Source of the DNA: Mucilaginibacter sp. KACC 22063
GTDB lineage: Bacteria; Bacteroidota; Bacteroidia; Sphingobacteriales; Sphingobacteriaceae
Reading direction: 5' to 3'
Assembly: GCF_028736115.1 (NCBI RefSeq)
Contig: NZ_CP117877.1
Span: forward strand, 3,782,001-3,846,000
Length of the DNA stretch: 64,000 nt
Positions 45,591 through 54,503 of the stretch are shown piece after piece (position 1 is the stretch's first letter; each line of letters begins with the position of its first letter). Both the position numbers and the translations under genes were made by a program. A model generated the notes under the pieces. The model did no database searches. It had not been told where the DNA came from and worked only from the letters and a program-made list of their open reading frames with translations.

Positions 45591-45955
45591 AACGGTGTAA
45601 AGATATGATTTAGTCCGAAAGTCGGGAAGTATGTAAGTCAGAAAGTCAATGGTAATGAAATCCGATGAGCGGTGTTATGTTCAGGCTCTCACAGTATAAG
45701 GCTAGGCAGCTGCATCCTTCGACCGGCTCAGGATGACCCTCTTAATATATTGAAGTGCTTTTAGCAGACTTTGTCATGCTGAGCCCGTCGAAGCATCTCT
45801 TTATATTCAGCGTCATCCTGTCCAAAGGACTCCTTCGGAGAACTTGTTTCAGGATCCACACAATATTCAAACGAATCACGTTCTTGCATTTGAGATGCCG
45901 AAACAAGTTCGGCATGACTTTCGGACTTCCCTACTTATTACTACTTTTACCGCTA
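45591..45955. repeat. 365-bp intergenic cluster of REP-like palindromes
   Basis: No gene is supported. At least four related units are visible: CATCCTTCGACCGGCTCAGG at 45713 (reverse orientation), TGTCATGCTGAGCCCGTCGA at 45772, CGTCATCCTGTCCAAAGG at 45811 with a closing TTTCAGGATCC near 45848, and GATGCCGAAACAAGTTCGGC at about 45893. All share the GTCATCCTGAGC...GTCGAAGGATC-like core seen also at 29535-29612. The gldA start follows immediately; an in-frame reading from 45755 through the repeats is not a real N-terminus. The first 70 bases hold AAGTCAGAAA-type short repeats. Confidence 0.7.
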
Positions 45956-46678
45956 ATGAGTATCCGGGTTGAGGAATTAACAAAAATTTATGGCGAGCAA
46001 AAAGCCGTTAACAGTATAAGCTTTACGGCAGAACGTGGAGTAACGGGTTTCCTGGGGCCAAACGGCGCAGGTAAGTCCACTACCATGAAGATACTTACTG
46101 GTTTTATACCGCAAACTTCGGGCAAAGCTACCGTTGCCGGTTTTGATGTCAGCACCCAGTCGTTCGACGCACGAAAACATATTGGCTACCTGCCCGAAAG
46201 CAACCCGCTGTATTTGGATATGTATGTAAAAGAATCGCTGACATTTGTAGCGGGCATACACCAGATCCCATCCCCTGCTGAACGTATTGCCGAAGTAATT
46301 GAGTTGACAGGCTTAACGCCCGAACAGCACAAAAAAGTAGGGCAGCTTTCAAAAGGCTATCGCCAGCGTGTGGGTTTGGCACAAGCCATACTGCATGATC
46401 CGCAGGTACTGATCCTGGATGAGCCAACATCCGGACTGGATCCAAATCAGCTTATTGGAATACGCCAGTTAATCACAGAACTGGGCAAAAGCAAAACCAT
46501 TATCCTCTCGACCCATATTATGCAGGAAGTTGAGGCCGTTTGCGACCGCGTTATCATTATTAATCGCGGGAACATTGTAGCCAATAACAGCCTTATCCAA
46601 TTACGTGCCAATCACGACGGCCAATCGCTCGAAAACATATTTATTAAACTTACCAACCAGCCGCAACCTGTACAATAA
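45956..46678 (+). CDS. gldA: ABC transporter ATP-binding protein GldA
   Basis: A 240-residue ATPase from the ATG at 45956. Walker A is GPNGAGKSTTMKILTG, the ABC signature LSKGYRQRVGLAQA, Walker B VLILDEPTSGLDP, and the switch His is in LSTHIMQEVE. It matches GldA, the ATPase of the GldA-GldF-GldG transporter needed for gliding in Flavobacterium but also kept in many non-gliding Bacteroidota. The fused GldF-GldG gene lies 840 bases downstream, beyond one small barrel gene. Frame continues upstream into repeat DNA, which I exclude. Confidence 0.9.
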   Translation: MSIRVEELTKIYGEQKAVNSISFTAERGVTGFLGPNGAGKSTTMKILTGFIPQTSGKATVAGFDVSTQSFDARKHIGYLPESNPLYLDMYVKESLTFVAGIHQIPSPAERIAEVIELTGLTPEQHKKVGQLSKGYRQRVGLAQAILHDPQVLILDEPTSGLDPNQLIGIRQLITELGKSKTIILSTHIMQEVEAVCDRVIIINRGNIVANNSLIQLRANHDGQSLENIFIKLTNQPQPVQ

Positions 46679-46714
46679 ACGTACTGTAAATGCGTATCTG
46701 CATAAACTTTCATC

Positions 46715-47224
46715 ATGAAGTACCCCTTACTATTCTTATTTACTTTCTTAGTCGTTTCGATCTCACATGCACAAGACCGTTCTCCGGTGGCCATAAGTGC
46801 CGGTTTTGAACTCGGCTTACCCAGTCAGAGCATTTACAGTGTAGGCTTGGGCGGCTCCCTTAAAATTGAAGTACCGGTATCCGGCAAGTTTGCTATTACG
46901 GCAACAGGCGGCATTACCAGCATGACTTATAAAAGCGCATTTGTGGCCAATTTTAACACACATGGCAGCGACACCTTTGTTCCGTTGAAAGGCGGTGTGA
47001 AATATTACCTTGGCCCTAACTTTTATGCCGAAGGCGAAATGGGTGCTGCTATTGAAACCGCGCATGAGAAACGCTCGCTGTTTGCCTATTCTATAGGACC
47101 GGGCTTCTTGCTGCCATTAGGCAACGGCAAAACCGGCGTAGACTTTAGCTTCCGTTACGAAAGCTGGTCTGAGCATGACCTACGCCAAACGGGCCTTAGG
47201 GTAGCTTATAAGTTTGGGTTGTAG
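46715..47224 (+). CDS. Small outer membrane beta-barrel protein
   Basis: A 169-residue protein with a signal peptide (KYPLLFLFTFLVVSISHAQ) and alternating hydrophobic strands with Gly turns (SIYSVGLGGSLKIEVPVSGK; VKYYLGPNFYAEGEMGAA). The C-terminus VAYKFGL is weakly like a barrel end. An OmpW/OmpX-size eight-strand barrel is likely. It is inserted between gldA and gldFG on the same strand; any link to that transporter is unproven. Confidence 0.8.
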   Translation: MKYPLLFLFTFLVVSISHAQDRSPVAISAGFELGLPSQSIYSVGLGGSLKIEVPVSGKFAITATGGITSMTYKSAFVANFNTHGSDTFVPLKGGVKYYLGPNFYAEGEMGAAIETAHEKRSLFAYSIGPGFLLPLGNGKTGVDFSFRYESWSEHDLRQTGLRVAYKFGL

Positions 47225-47519
47225 TGCCTCACCCCCAACCCTCTCCAAAAGAGAGGGAGTTGAATTATTTAATAATGACAGCAAAGCAGCTTCTGTACGA
47301 AAGCCGGTAGATCTGACGCGAAGGCTTTGCAGCGATTCCAGGATCGGACGGCTTTGCAGGCAAGCCCAGTGTGACAAAGAAGCCTTTTTGCTGTCTTGGC
47401 ATTTTGGTTACTTTGTGGCTAAAACAAAGTAACAAGGCTTAGCGCCGATTAAGCGGAAAAGTATAATCTGCAATATTTGTTATTTTAGCAATCAAAAACT
47501 TGTTTACAGTTTCTAACTC
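47225..47519. repeat. 295-bp intergenic region with two palindromic repeats
   Basis: No gene is supported. It holds CCCTCTC-CAAAA-GAGAGGG (47239-47257), preceded by CTCACCCCCAA, and the GTTACTTTGT / ACAAAGTAAC hairpin (47407-47433). These are relatives of the repeats at 12835 / 62011 and at 9770. A short reading frame through the region (72 codons) is made of repeat sequence and rejected. Confidence 0.7.
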
Positions 47520-49916
47520 ATGCTCACCATACTAAAAAAAGAAATAACACTCTATCTAAGCTCAATGGTGGCATATATTACCATTGGCGTGTTCCTTATT
47601 GTACTTGGGTTATTTCTGTGGGTATTCCCAGATACAAGCATATTAGAATACGGCTATGCAAGTTTAGAAAGCCTTTTTAACACCGTCCCTTACCTGTTTA
47701 TGTTTCTTATCCCCGCCATTACCATGCGGTCACTGGCAGAGGAACGGCGGGAAGGAACGTTTGAGCTGTTAGCTACCCGCCCGCTTACTTTCGGGCAGAT
47801 CATCCTTGGTAAATACTTTGCCTGTGTGCTACTGGTACTGTTTGCCCTGTTGCCAACGTATGTCTATTACTATTCGGTAAGTGTATTAGGTAATCCGCAG
47901 GACAATATAGATACCGGGGCTGTTATTGGTTCATACATCGGGTTATTCTTATTAGGCTCATCCTTCGTTGCTATAGGTTTGTTTGCTTCTGCCCTAACCA
48001 AAAACCAGATCATTGCATTCACTATCGCTGTATTTCTGTCGTTCTTTGTTTACAGCGGATTCGATTCATTAAGCCAGTTACTCTCTTTACAGAATGTTGG
48101 CATAGAGCAGGTTGGCATCAGTGCACACTATGCTTCGGTAAGCCGTGGCGTATTGGATACCCGCGACTTGTTCTACTTTATAGCCTTAACGGCATTCTTT
48201 ATCCTGCTGGCACTGGTAACACTCAAATTACAAATGCAGCGAAAGGTGTTTCAGCCCGATACTTATATCTATGCCGCAATTGTAGTTGTGGCCATTATTG
48301 CTTCTTGCGTTGGGTTTACCCGTATCGATTTTACCAAAGAAAAGCGCTTTACCTTATCTGATGTAAGCCGTGAGATGATGGATAGCCTGAACACGCCTGT
48401 TAAAGTTTCGGTCTACCTGCAAGGCGACAAACTACCTGGCAGTTTTAAACGTTTACAACGCGCCACAGGCGATATGCTAAGCGACATGCAGGCATACAGT
48501 CATGGCAAACTGGAATTTCAGTTTGTTGACCCATTAAAAGGATTAAACCAACAGCAACAGGACGAAAGCCTTAAAAATATGGTTGATGGTGGTATTGAAC
48601 CCACGCAGCTTTCAGTTAAAACAGATGATGGCCTGATCCAAAAGCTGGTTATTCCTGCCGCAGTAATCAACGTTGGCGATGTGCAAGTGCCGGTTAACCT
48701 ACTGCAACGCCGCATCGGGTTATCAGACGAAGAAGTATTGAACAATTCTATTCAAAACCTTGAGTATGCCTTTTCGTCAGGAATTAAAAAGGCACTTGCA
48801 GGTGGCCGGCAGCAAATTGGCATCACAGAAGGGCATAACGAGTTAACCAACCAGCAGCTGGATGGCGCAATTAAAGCTTTGTCAGGCAACTTTGTTGTGG
48901 GCCGGCTTAATCTTTCTCAAATTTCATTGGCTGACCTGATCAAAGTTAAAATGCTGATCATTGCCAAACCCGATAAGCCATTTAATGAACTGCAAAAATT
49001 TAAGCTGGACCAATATGTTATGCATGGCGGCAAAGTACTGTGGACTATTGACCAGGTAAGCGCCGAGCTCGACAGCCTGCGCGGACACGGTGGCGAACAA
49101 CTGGCCTTCCCTAAGCAGCTTAATTTGGATGATCAGCTTTTCCGCTATGGGGTGCGCATCAATTACGACCTGATTGCCGATTTAAACTGCACACAAATAC
49201 CGGTGACTACAGGCAGTATGGGCGGCCAGCCACAAATACAAATGGTGCCCTGGTTATTTTATCCTTTATTGATGCCGATTTCAAAACATCCTATAGTAAA
49301 AAATCTGGATGGTATTACAACACAGTTTGTAAGTACAATTGACACCTTACATGTTAAGGGAATTAAAGAAACCGTATTGCTTACCTCATCCCCGTACAAC
49401 AACAAGGTTTCCGCACCTCACATGCTTTCGTTAGCTGCCATTGAGCAGGAGCCCGACCCAAAAGCTTTTCAAAGCCCACCTAAAAATGTAGCAGTTTTAT
49501 TAGAGGGTAAGTTTATATCCGATTTCAGAAACAGGTCTGTACCCGAGGGCATGAAAGATCAGGTGATGATTATGCCCGAAAGCCAGCCGACTAAGATGAT
49601 CGTGATCAGTGATGGAGATATTCTAAAGAACCAGGTTGCAACAGATGGTTCGCCTTATCCTTTAGGTTATGACCATTATAATCATCAAACTTATGGCAAT
49701 AAAAACCTATTGCTAAACATGGTGGATTATCTTACCGGCGACACCCGTTTAATCACCTTGCGCACCAAAGAATTGCAGATAAGATTACTAAACCGGGCAC
49801 GTGTACGTAACGAAAAATTATACTGGCAATTGGTTAATAATATACTGCCCCCGGCCCTTGTGTTAATATTTGCTATTTTTCAACATTATGTGAGAAAGCG
49901 CAAGTATGCACATTAA
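47520..49916 (+). CDS. gldG: Fused GldF-GldG ABC transporter permease / auxiliary protein
   Basis: A 798-residue inner-membrane protein joining two parts. Residues 1-240 are an ABC-2-type permease with six helices (MVAYITIGVFLIVLGLFLWV; MRSLAEERREGTFELLATRP; LALVTLKLQMQRKVF). Residues about 245-770 are a GldG-like periplasmic domain, starting after a helix (YIYAAIVVVAIIASCVGF), with FTLSDVSREMMDSLNTPVKV and IGITEGHNELTNQQLDGAIK. A final C-terminal helix (LPPALVLIFAIFQHYVRKRK) closes the protein. In Flavobacterium GldF and GldG are separate; here they are one chain. It works with GldA, encoded upstream at 45956. Confidence 0.9.
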   Translation: MLTILKKEITLYLSSMVAYITIGVFLIVLGLFLWVFPDTSILEYGYASLESLFNTVPYLFMFLIPAITMRSLAEERREGTFELLATRPLTFGQIILGKYFACVLLVLFALLPTYVYYYSVSVLGNPQDNIDTGAVIGSYIGLFLLGSSFVAIGLFASALTKNQIIAFTIAVFLSFFVYSGFDSLSQLLSLQNVGIEQVGISAHYASVSRGVLDTRDLFYFIALTAFFILLALVTLKLQMQRKVFQPDTYIYAAIVVVAIIASCVGFTRIDFTKEKRFTLSDVSREMMDSLNTPVKVSVYLQGDKLPGSFKRLQRATGDMLSDMQAYSHGKLEFQFVDPLKGLNQQQQDESLKNMVDGGIEPTQLSVKTDDGLIQKLVIPAAVINVGDVQVPVNLLQRRIGLSDEEVLNNSIQNLEYAFSSGIKKALAGGRQQIGITEGHNELTNQQLDGAIKALSGNFVVGRLNLSQISLADLIKVKMLIIAKPDKPFNELQKFKLDQYVMHGGKVLWTIDQVSAELDSLRGHGGEQLAFPKQLNLDDQLFRYGVRINYDLIADLNCTQIPVTTGSMGGQPQIQMVPWLFYPLLMPISKHPIVKNLDGITTQFVSTIDTLHVKGIKETVLLTSSPYNNKVSAPHMLSLAAIEQEPDPKAFQSPPKNVAVLLEGKFISDFRNRSVPEGMKDQVMIMPESQPTKMIVISDGDILKNQVATDGSPYPLGYDHYNHQTYGNKNLLLNMVDYLTGDTRLITLRTKELQIRLLNRARVRNEKLYWQLVNNILPPALVLIFAIFQHYVRKRKYAH

Positions 49917-49952
49917 TTTTTTTACTTTTGAATTGACTAAAACCATCGGGAA

Positions 49953-51077
49953 ATGAGATTTATTGTTTCTACATCAACTCTATTAAAGCAACTACAGTCG
50001 GTAAGTGGTGCGTTAAGCAACAGCACCGTACTGCCCATACTGGAAAACTTTTTATTTGAGATCAAAGAAGGAACCCTTACTATATCTGCTACAGACCTGC
50101 AAACCAGCATGACTACCTCGCTGGCGGTTGAGGCAAAAGAGAATGGCCGCATTGCTATTCCGTCACGTATATTGTTAGACACCTTAAAATCATTACCAGA
50201 GCAGCCGGTGGCTTTTTCTGTTGATGAAAAAACATTTGCTATTGAAATAAATGCAGGTGATGGTAAGTACAAATTAAGCGGCGAAAATGGCGAGGATTTC
50301 CCTAAAATCCCTGTTGTTGAAAACGCATCATCAGTAAACCTGCCTGCGTCTGTACTGGCTGAAGCCATTAACAAAACTATTTTTGCAGTAAGTAATGATG
50401 AACTTCGCCCGGCTATGACAGGGGTATTCGTTCAGTTATCAGCACAAAACATCACTTTTGTTGCAACAGATGCACACAAACTGGTGCGTTACCGCCGTAA
50501 AGATGCTAAGGCTGCAAGTACAACTACTTTCATACTGCCTAAAAAGGCGCTTAACCTGCTTAAATCTTCATTACCTTCTGAAGACGTTAACGTTTCTATC
50601 GAATACAATACCACAAGCGCGTTCTTTAAATTTGGCAACATTAACCTGGTTTGCCGCTTAATTGACGAACGTTATCCTGATTATGAGGCTGTTATCCCAC
50701 AAAATAACACCAACAGGCTTACCATTGACCGTTTGGCATTTTTAGGCTCACTTAACCGTGTGGCTATTTATGCAAACAAAACCACTCACCAGGTAAGGCT
50801 GAAAATCAGCGGCAGCGAATTACATATCTCATCTGAAGATATCGATTTTGCTAACGAAGCACACGAGCGTTTAAGCTGCCAGTACGAAGGTGAAGACCTG
50901 GAAATTGGCTTCAATGCACGTTTCCTGATCGAAATGCTGAAGAACCTGGCTTGCGAAGAGGTTTCTTTAGAAATGTCGACCCCTAACCGTGCAGGCCTAT
51001 TATTACCTGTTGGCGGCGACGAAAACGAAGATGTGCTGATGCTGGTGATGCCGGTTATGCTTAACAGCTACGCATAA
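49953..51077 (+). CDS. dnaN: DNA polymerase III beta subunit (sliding clamp)
   Basis: A 374-residue clamp with three repeated domains. It starts RFIVSTSTLLKQLQSVSGAL, includes LPILENFLFEIKEGTLTISA and the ATDAHKLVRY segment, and ends with LVMPVMLNSYA, the usual clamp C-terminus. As a ring dimer it tethers polymerase III to DNA. An exact TAnnTTTG box (TACTTTTG, 49923-49930) is 22 bases upstream. It is not beside dnaA here. Confidence 0.97.
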   Translation: MRFIVSTSTLLKQLQSVSGALSNSTVLPILENFLFEIKEGTLTISATDLQTSMTTSLAVEAKENGRIAIPSRILLDTLKSLPEQPVAFSVDEKTFAIEINAGDGKYKLSGENGEDFPKIPVVENASSVNLPASVLAEAINKTIFAVSNDELRPAMTGVFVQLSAQNITFVATDAHKLVRYRRKDAKAASTTTFILPKKALNLLKSSLPSEDVNVSIEYNTTSAFFKFGNINLVCRLIDERYPDYEAVIPQNNTNRLTIDRLAFLGSLNRVAIYANKTTHQVRLKISGSELHISSEDIDFANEAHERLSCQYEGEDLEIGFNARFLIEMLKNLACEEVSLEMSTPNRAGLLLPVGGDENEDVLMLVMPVMLNSYA

Positions 51078-51100
51078 TTAAATAATTTATGATATTTGTA

Positions 51101-51132
51101 AAGTCCGGACTACACAAAGCCGGACTTTTTTG
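51101..51132 (+). terminator. Terminator of dnaN
   Basis: AAGTCCGG (51101-51108) and CCGGACTT (51120-51127) form the stem, followed by a run of T to 51132. Confidence 0.9.
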
Positions 51133-51177
51133 TTGTACAATAAAAAGCCTTTACTGCGTTATAATGCAGGTAATTAA

Positions 51178-51876
51178 ATGAAACTTTTTGCTGCCTTAAT
51201 ATTAGCTGTATTATTTTTTGCTGGAATAAGTTCCTGCAAAAAGGGATATGACGAAACTGCTGACCTAAATACCAATGCCATACTTAATGTAGTTAACGCT
51301 ACAGGCGATACTTTAAACTTTTATCTGAATGGCACGCGGCAAAATATCAGCTCCAGTATTTACCCTACAGGCAATACCGGCTATTTGTCTAACTTTATTG
51401 TAGGCGCACAAAATTACCAGTTTAAAAAAGCCGGCCACGCCGAAGTGCTTTTCAGCCAAACCATCACGTTAAAAGATTCTATTGCAGCCAGTGCTAAACA
51501 GAATGTAGGCGTTTATAACACCTTGTTTTTAACAGGCGAATCGGCAGATAAGTCACTTTTGTTAGAAGATACAACCACTATAACGTCTGCAGATAGCGCA
51601 CTGGTGCGTTTTGTACATACTGCCGATGGAGCAGGTAACCTGAGTTTAGCGTTTGGTACGGTAACCGGTTTTGCCAATCAGACTTATAAATCGGTAAGTA
51701 ATTACAAGAAATTTCCCTTTGGACTAACAACAGTTACAGTATTACAAAACGGTCAGCAAATTACAGGCGCCTCGGTTATACTTACCCTTGCTACAAGCAA
51801 GTATACATTTTTTGTAAAGGGATTACCCAACGGTACCGGGAAAAACAAATTTCAGTTAGGCTATTTTACCAGATAA
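51178..51876 (+). CDS. DUF4397 lipoprotein
   Basis: A 232-residue protein with a lipobox (FFAGISSC at the end of the signal peptide) and the DUF4397 pattern: ILNVVNATGDTLNFYLNGTR, then ALVRFVHTADGAGNLSLAFG. It is predicted to be an outer-membrane or periplasmic lipoprotein of unknown function. The next gene starts directly after its stop (TAA then ATG) and encodes a related protein, so the two are a tandem, co-translated pair. Confidence 0.88.
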   Translation: MKLFAALILAVLFFAGISSCKKGYDETADLNTNAILNVVNATGDTLNFYLNGTRQNISSSIYPTGNTGYLSNFIVGAQNYQFKKAGHAEVLFSQTITLKDSIAASAKQNVGVYNTLFLTGESADKSLLLEDTTTITSADSALVRFVHTADGAGNLSLAFGTVTGFANQTYKSVSNYKKFPFGLTTVTVLQNGQQITGASVILTLATSKYTFFVKGLPNGTGKNKFQLGYFTR

Positions 51877-52593
51877 ATGAAACAGGATAATAACAGCGGG
51901 TATGTAATTAATGGTTTTGCTATATTTATCATAGCTTTAATGGTGGTATCGTTCTGGACATCATGCGGGAAAGACAACGTCACCGCTGCAGGAGCCAGTA
52001 CGCAGATTATGGTTGTAAATGCCAGCCCGGATGATACCAAGATCAATCTTTTCATTAATACACAAAGGCAAAATACGTCTGCTTACTTATACAACAGCAC
52101 ACCTGTTTACGAAGCTTTAAAAGTTGTAGGCCAACCATTACAATTAAGATATAGTACCGGTGTTCAAAAAATTATTGCCACTAACCCAGACAGTACAAAA
52201 TCAAATGTTAAATACACTTTGTTTTTGACGGGACTTGGAATAAATAAGAAACTTTCAACGATTTTGACTATTGATACCGATTTTACACCCAAAGTTGGCA
52301 GTGGTAAAATGCGGTTTGTTAATGCGGCATCAAGCCCCGATGCTTTAGATATATGGGCTAACGGCATAAAGTTATATAATGGTATTGACACCAACCGCTA
52401 CACAAAGTTTCTTGAAATGCCTGCCGGTAATTATGATATAAAGGTTTATCGCAAAAACGACCTGACAACACTGCTATACGAATTAAATCCTGTTACCGTC
52501 GCCGACGGCAAACTGTATTCGTTATTCACCTACGGCATAGCAGGCCGCACAGACACTACAGCATTCACCGCCAAGGTTCTTACAAACAGATAG
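51877..52593 (+). CDS. DUF4397 lipoprotein (tandem paralogue)
   Basis: A 238-residue protein with a longer polar N-terminus, a hydrophobic stretch (FAIFIIALMVVSFWTSC) ending in a lipobox Cys, and two DUF4397-like halves: IMVVNASPDDTKINLFINTQ and KMRFVNAASSPDALDIWANG. It is similar in plan to the gene just upstream and starts with no spacer. Function unknown; probably a co-expressed surface or periplasmic lipoprotein. Confidence 0.88.
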   Translation: MKQDNNSGYVINGFAIFIIALMVVSFWTSCGKDNVTAAGASTQIMVVNASPDDTKINLFINTQRQNTSAYLYNSTPVYEALKVVGQPLQLRYSTGVQKIIATNPDSTKSNVKYTLFLTGLGINKKLSTILTIDTDFTPKVGSGKMRFVNAASSPDALDIWANGIKLYNGIDTNRYTKFLEMPAGNYDIKVYRKNDLTTLLYELNPVTVADGKLYSLFTYGIAGRTDTTAFTAKVLTNR

Positions 52594-52641
52594 CCTGATA
52601 TTGAGCGATATTTATATTTTTGCTGACTAAATATTACAGCC

Positions 52642-53292
52642 TTGGAAGTTATAAAAAGCCTGATCGACTTTATTCTGCATATAGATAAGCACCTTAGTCC
52701 GGTAATTGCACAATACCAGGGCTGGACCTATCTTATCCTTTTTATAATCATTTTTGCTGAAACAGGCTTTGTGGTAACCCCATTCCTGCCCGGCGATTCA
52801 CTTTTATTTGCCGCAGGGGCATTAATTGCAGCAGGTAATACAGGTTTAAGCATATGGCTGCTGGCGGGGATACTTATCATAGCTGCATTTACAGGCAATA
52901 CCGTAAATTACATTTTAGGCAATTATCTTGGTGAAAAGGTATTCAAGCCCGAAAATAAGATTCTAAAGCTTGAGTATTACGAACGTACACAAGCCTTTTT
53001 TGATAAACATGGCGGCATTGCAGTTATCCTGAGCCGTTTTATTCCTATCATCCGCACTGTTGCACCTTTTGTAGCTGGTGTAGGCCGTATGCCTTTTCTG
53101 CGCTACAGTATTTATAATATTATAGGCGGTGCCAGTTGGATCATTCTTTTCCTGTTTGCAGGATACCTGTTTGGCAACCTGCCATTCTTTAAACAACACT
53201 TTTCAATTGTAACTATTGCCATTATCTTGGTTTCTGTAGTGCCGATTATTATTGGTGTGATTAAAGACAGAGCGAATAAGCGCAAAGTTTAA
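52642..53292 (+). CDS. DedA family membrane protein
   Basis: A 216-residue inner-membrane protein with the DedA/VTT domain. Motifs include ETGFVVTPFLPGDSLLFAAG near the N-terminus, FDKHGGIAVILSRFIPIIRT (FxRxxP-type) and VAGVGRMPFLRYSIYNIIGG. Four to six helices are expected; family members are thought to move phospholipids or undecaprenyl phosphate. The start must be the TTG at 52642: no ATG is in frame nearby and the family N-terminus begins here. Confidence 0.9.
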   Translation: MEVIKSLIDFILHIDKHLSPVIAQYQGWTYLILFIIIFAETGFVVTPFLPGDSLLFAAGALIAAGNTGLSIWLLAGILIIAAFTGNTVNYILGNYLGEKVFKPENKILKLEYYERTQAFFDKHGGIAVILSRFIPIIRTVAPFVAGVGRMPFLRYSIYNIIGGASWIILFLFAGYLFGNLPFFKQHFSIVTIAIILVSVVPIIIGVIKDRANKRKV

Positions 53293-53314
53293 ACGAGAGG
53301 CCAAAGTCAGAAAT

Positions 53315-53339
53315 AAGAGACAAGAATCAAGAGACAAGA
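53315..53339. repeat. 14-bp period short repeat after dedA
   Basis: Two copies of AAGAGACAAGA (53315-53325, 53329-53339) with a 14-base period. A third AAGAGACAAG is at 11314-11323. An AAGTCAGAAA nearby also occurs near 45635. Confidence 0.6.
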
Positions 53340-53344
53340 CTTTT

Positions 53345-54313
53345 TTAGTGCTTCTTTTTAGAAAGCCTAACTTGAGTTGTTGCTTTAAAATCGGCTTCTT
53401 CTTTTGCCAGCTTTATCTTCTGGTCGGCTGTAAGTGGCAAAGCAATCAATTTATTTAAATCAGGTTGCCCGGCATCAACCCAGGCCGAATACCAGTAACT
53501 ACCTACAGCCAGTATAGCTGTACGCATGCGCCGCTCTACCATACCTTTTAGCATTTGGTGATAGGCTTTACAATATTCAGGCGAATAATCGGTTACTTTA
53601 CGCTCGCCACGTTGCTGCTGGCTGTATTTCTTATCTGCCGAAAAAACCTTACTCAGTTGCTGCTCAAACAGCACTACCGAGTCAACAGCTTTAAACGAAC
53701 TGCGGCACAGTATAAATGCTTCAGATAAAGGATTATCAATATATCTGGCTTTGCCTGCATATAAGTGATACTTATCTGCAAACTGCTCTGGCATTCGGCT
53801 TTCCCATAGCGCATGTAGCCCTTTCTGATTGGTTAACTGGCCATCATAGTTCATGGTGTTATGCAACGGCACACATGCATCAGATATGTAATGCCCTAAG
53901 TCAGCAGAAGTATGCAGGATAGCCGTTGTATCATGCGCTTTAAATGCACGTACCAATTTGTAATACTGATACTGAATAGTCCAGGGAACGGTACCATACT
54001 TTCGCAAAGTGTCGTCGCAGTATTTTACAGATGCATCCTGCCATTTATGCGGCATTGTCTTAAAAGTATTTTTGCCATAATAGTCAGCATCGAAAAAATG
54101 GCGCACACCTTCGGTAGTGTCATTATAACGGCGCTTATCGGCAGTTACTGCATGTTCGGTAATGTATTCGATATTGGCTTTGTAAAAAGCAGACATGCCT
54201 TTAGGCAACGTATATACCGCCAGCCGGTGTATGCGGTAATGCGCAAAAAAGCCCCATGATGTGCAGGCAAAAGTTAGGATAAGGGCTATGAATAAGCGCA
54301 ATAAAGATTTCAC
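53345..54313 (-). CDS. Zinc-dependent phospholipase C / S1-P1 nuclease-like secreted protein
   Basis: A 322-residue protein with a signal peptide (LLRLFIALILTFACTSWG). Trp19-Gly-Phe-Phe-Ala-His after the signal, HTSADLGHYISDACVPLHNT in the middle, and GLHALWE match the zinc-dependent phospholipase C family, in which the mature N-terminal Trp and several His/Asp bind three zinc ions. In bacteria this group includes both phospholipases and S1/P1-type nucleases; the substrate is not certain. It is expected in the periplasm or outside the cell. Confidence 0.85.
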   Translation of the reverse strand: MKSLLRLFIALILTFACTSWGFFAHYRIHRLAVYTLPKGMSAFYKANIEYITEHAVTADKRRYNDTTEGVRHFFDADYYGKNTFKTMPHKWQDASVKYCDDTLRKYGTVPWTIQYQYYKLVRAFKAHDTTAILHTSADLGHYISDACVPLHNTMNYDGQLTNQKGLHALWESRMPEQFADKYHLYAGKARYIDNPLSEAFILCRSSFKAVDSVVLFEQQLSKVFSADKKYSQQQRGERKVTDYSPEYCKAYHQMLKGMVERRMRTAILAVGSYWYSAWVDAGQPDLNKLIALPLTADQKIKLAKEEADFKATTQVRLSKKKH

Positions 54314-54438
54314 TGTTTAAAGATAGAAAAAAGAGGTTTTCAAATCATGCGCTATAATTTAAGCGTTTAAAACTTATGTAACTATCAGCTGCTTAATCTG
54401 TTGCTCATCCATAAGTTTAAAAAATATTTCAAAAGCTG

Positions 54439-54469
54439 TTTGATTATAAGAATTTTCATCTTATATTTG
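54439..54469 (+). promoter_or_regulatory. rpsT promoter
   Basis: TTTG (54439-54442), 19 bases, then TATATTTG (54462-54469): both Bacteroidota consensus elements are exact. The ATG of rpsT is 34 bases downstream. Confidence 0.8.
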
Positions 54470-54503
54470 CAGTCCGAAAAATAATTAAGAATACTTAGCT
54501 AAA

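Noticed and set aside
45755..45955. 67-codon N-terminal extension of GldA
   Set aside because: It is encoded by REP-like repeats; the family N-terminus (MSIRVEELTKIYGEQ) begins at 45956.
47214..47432. 72-codon frame downstream of the small barrel gene
   Set aside because: It consists of palindromic intergenic repeats; no signal or domain.
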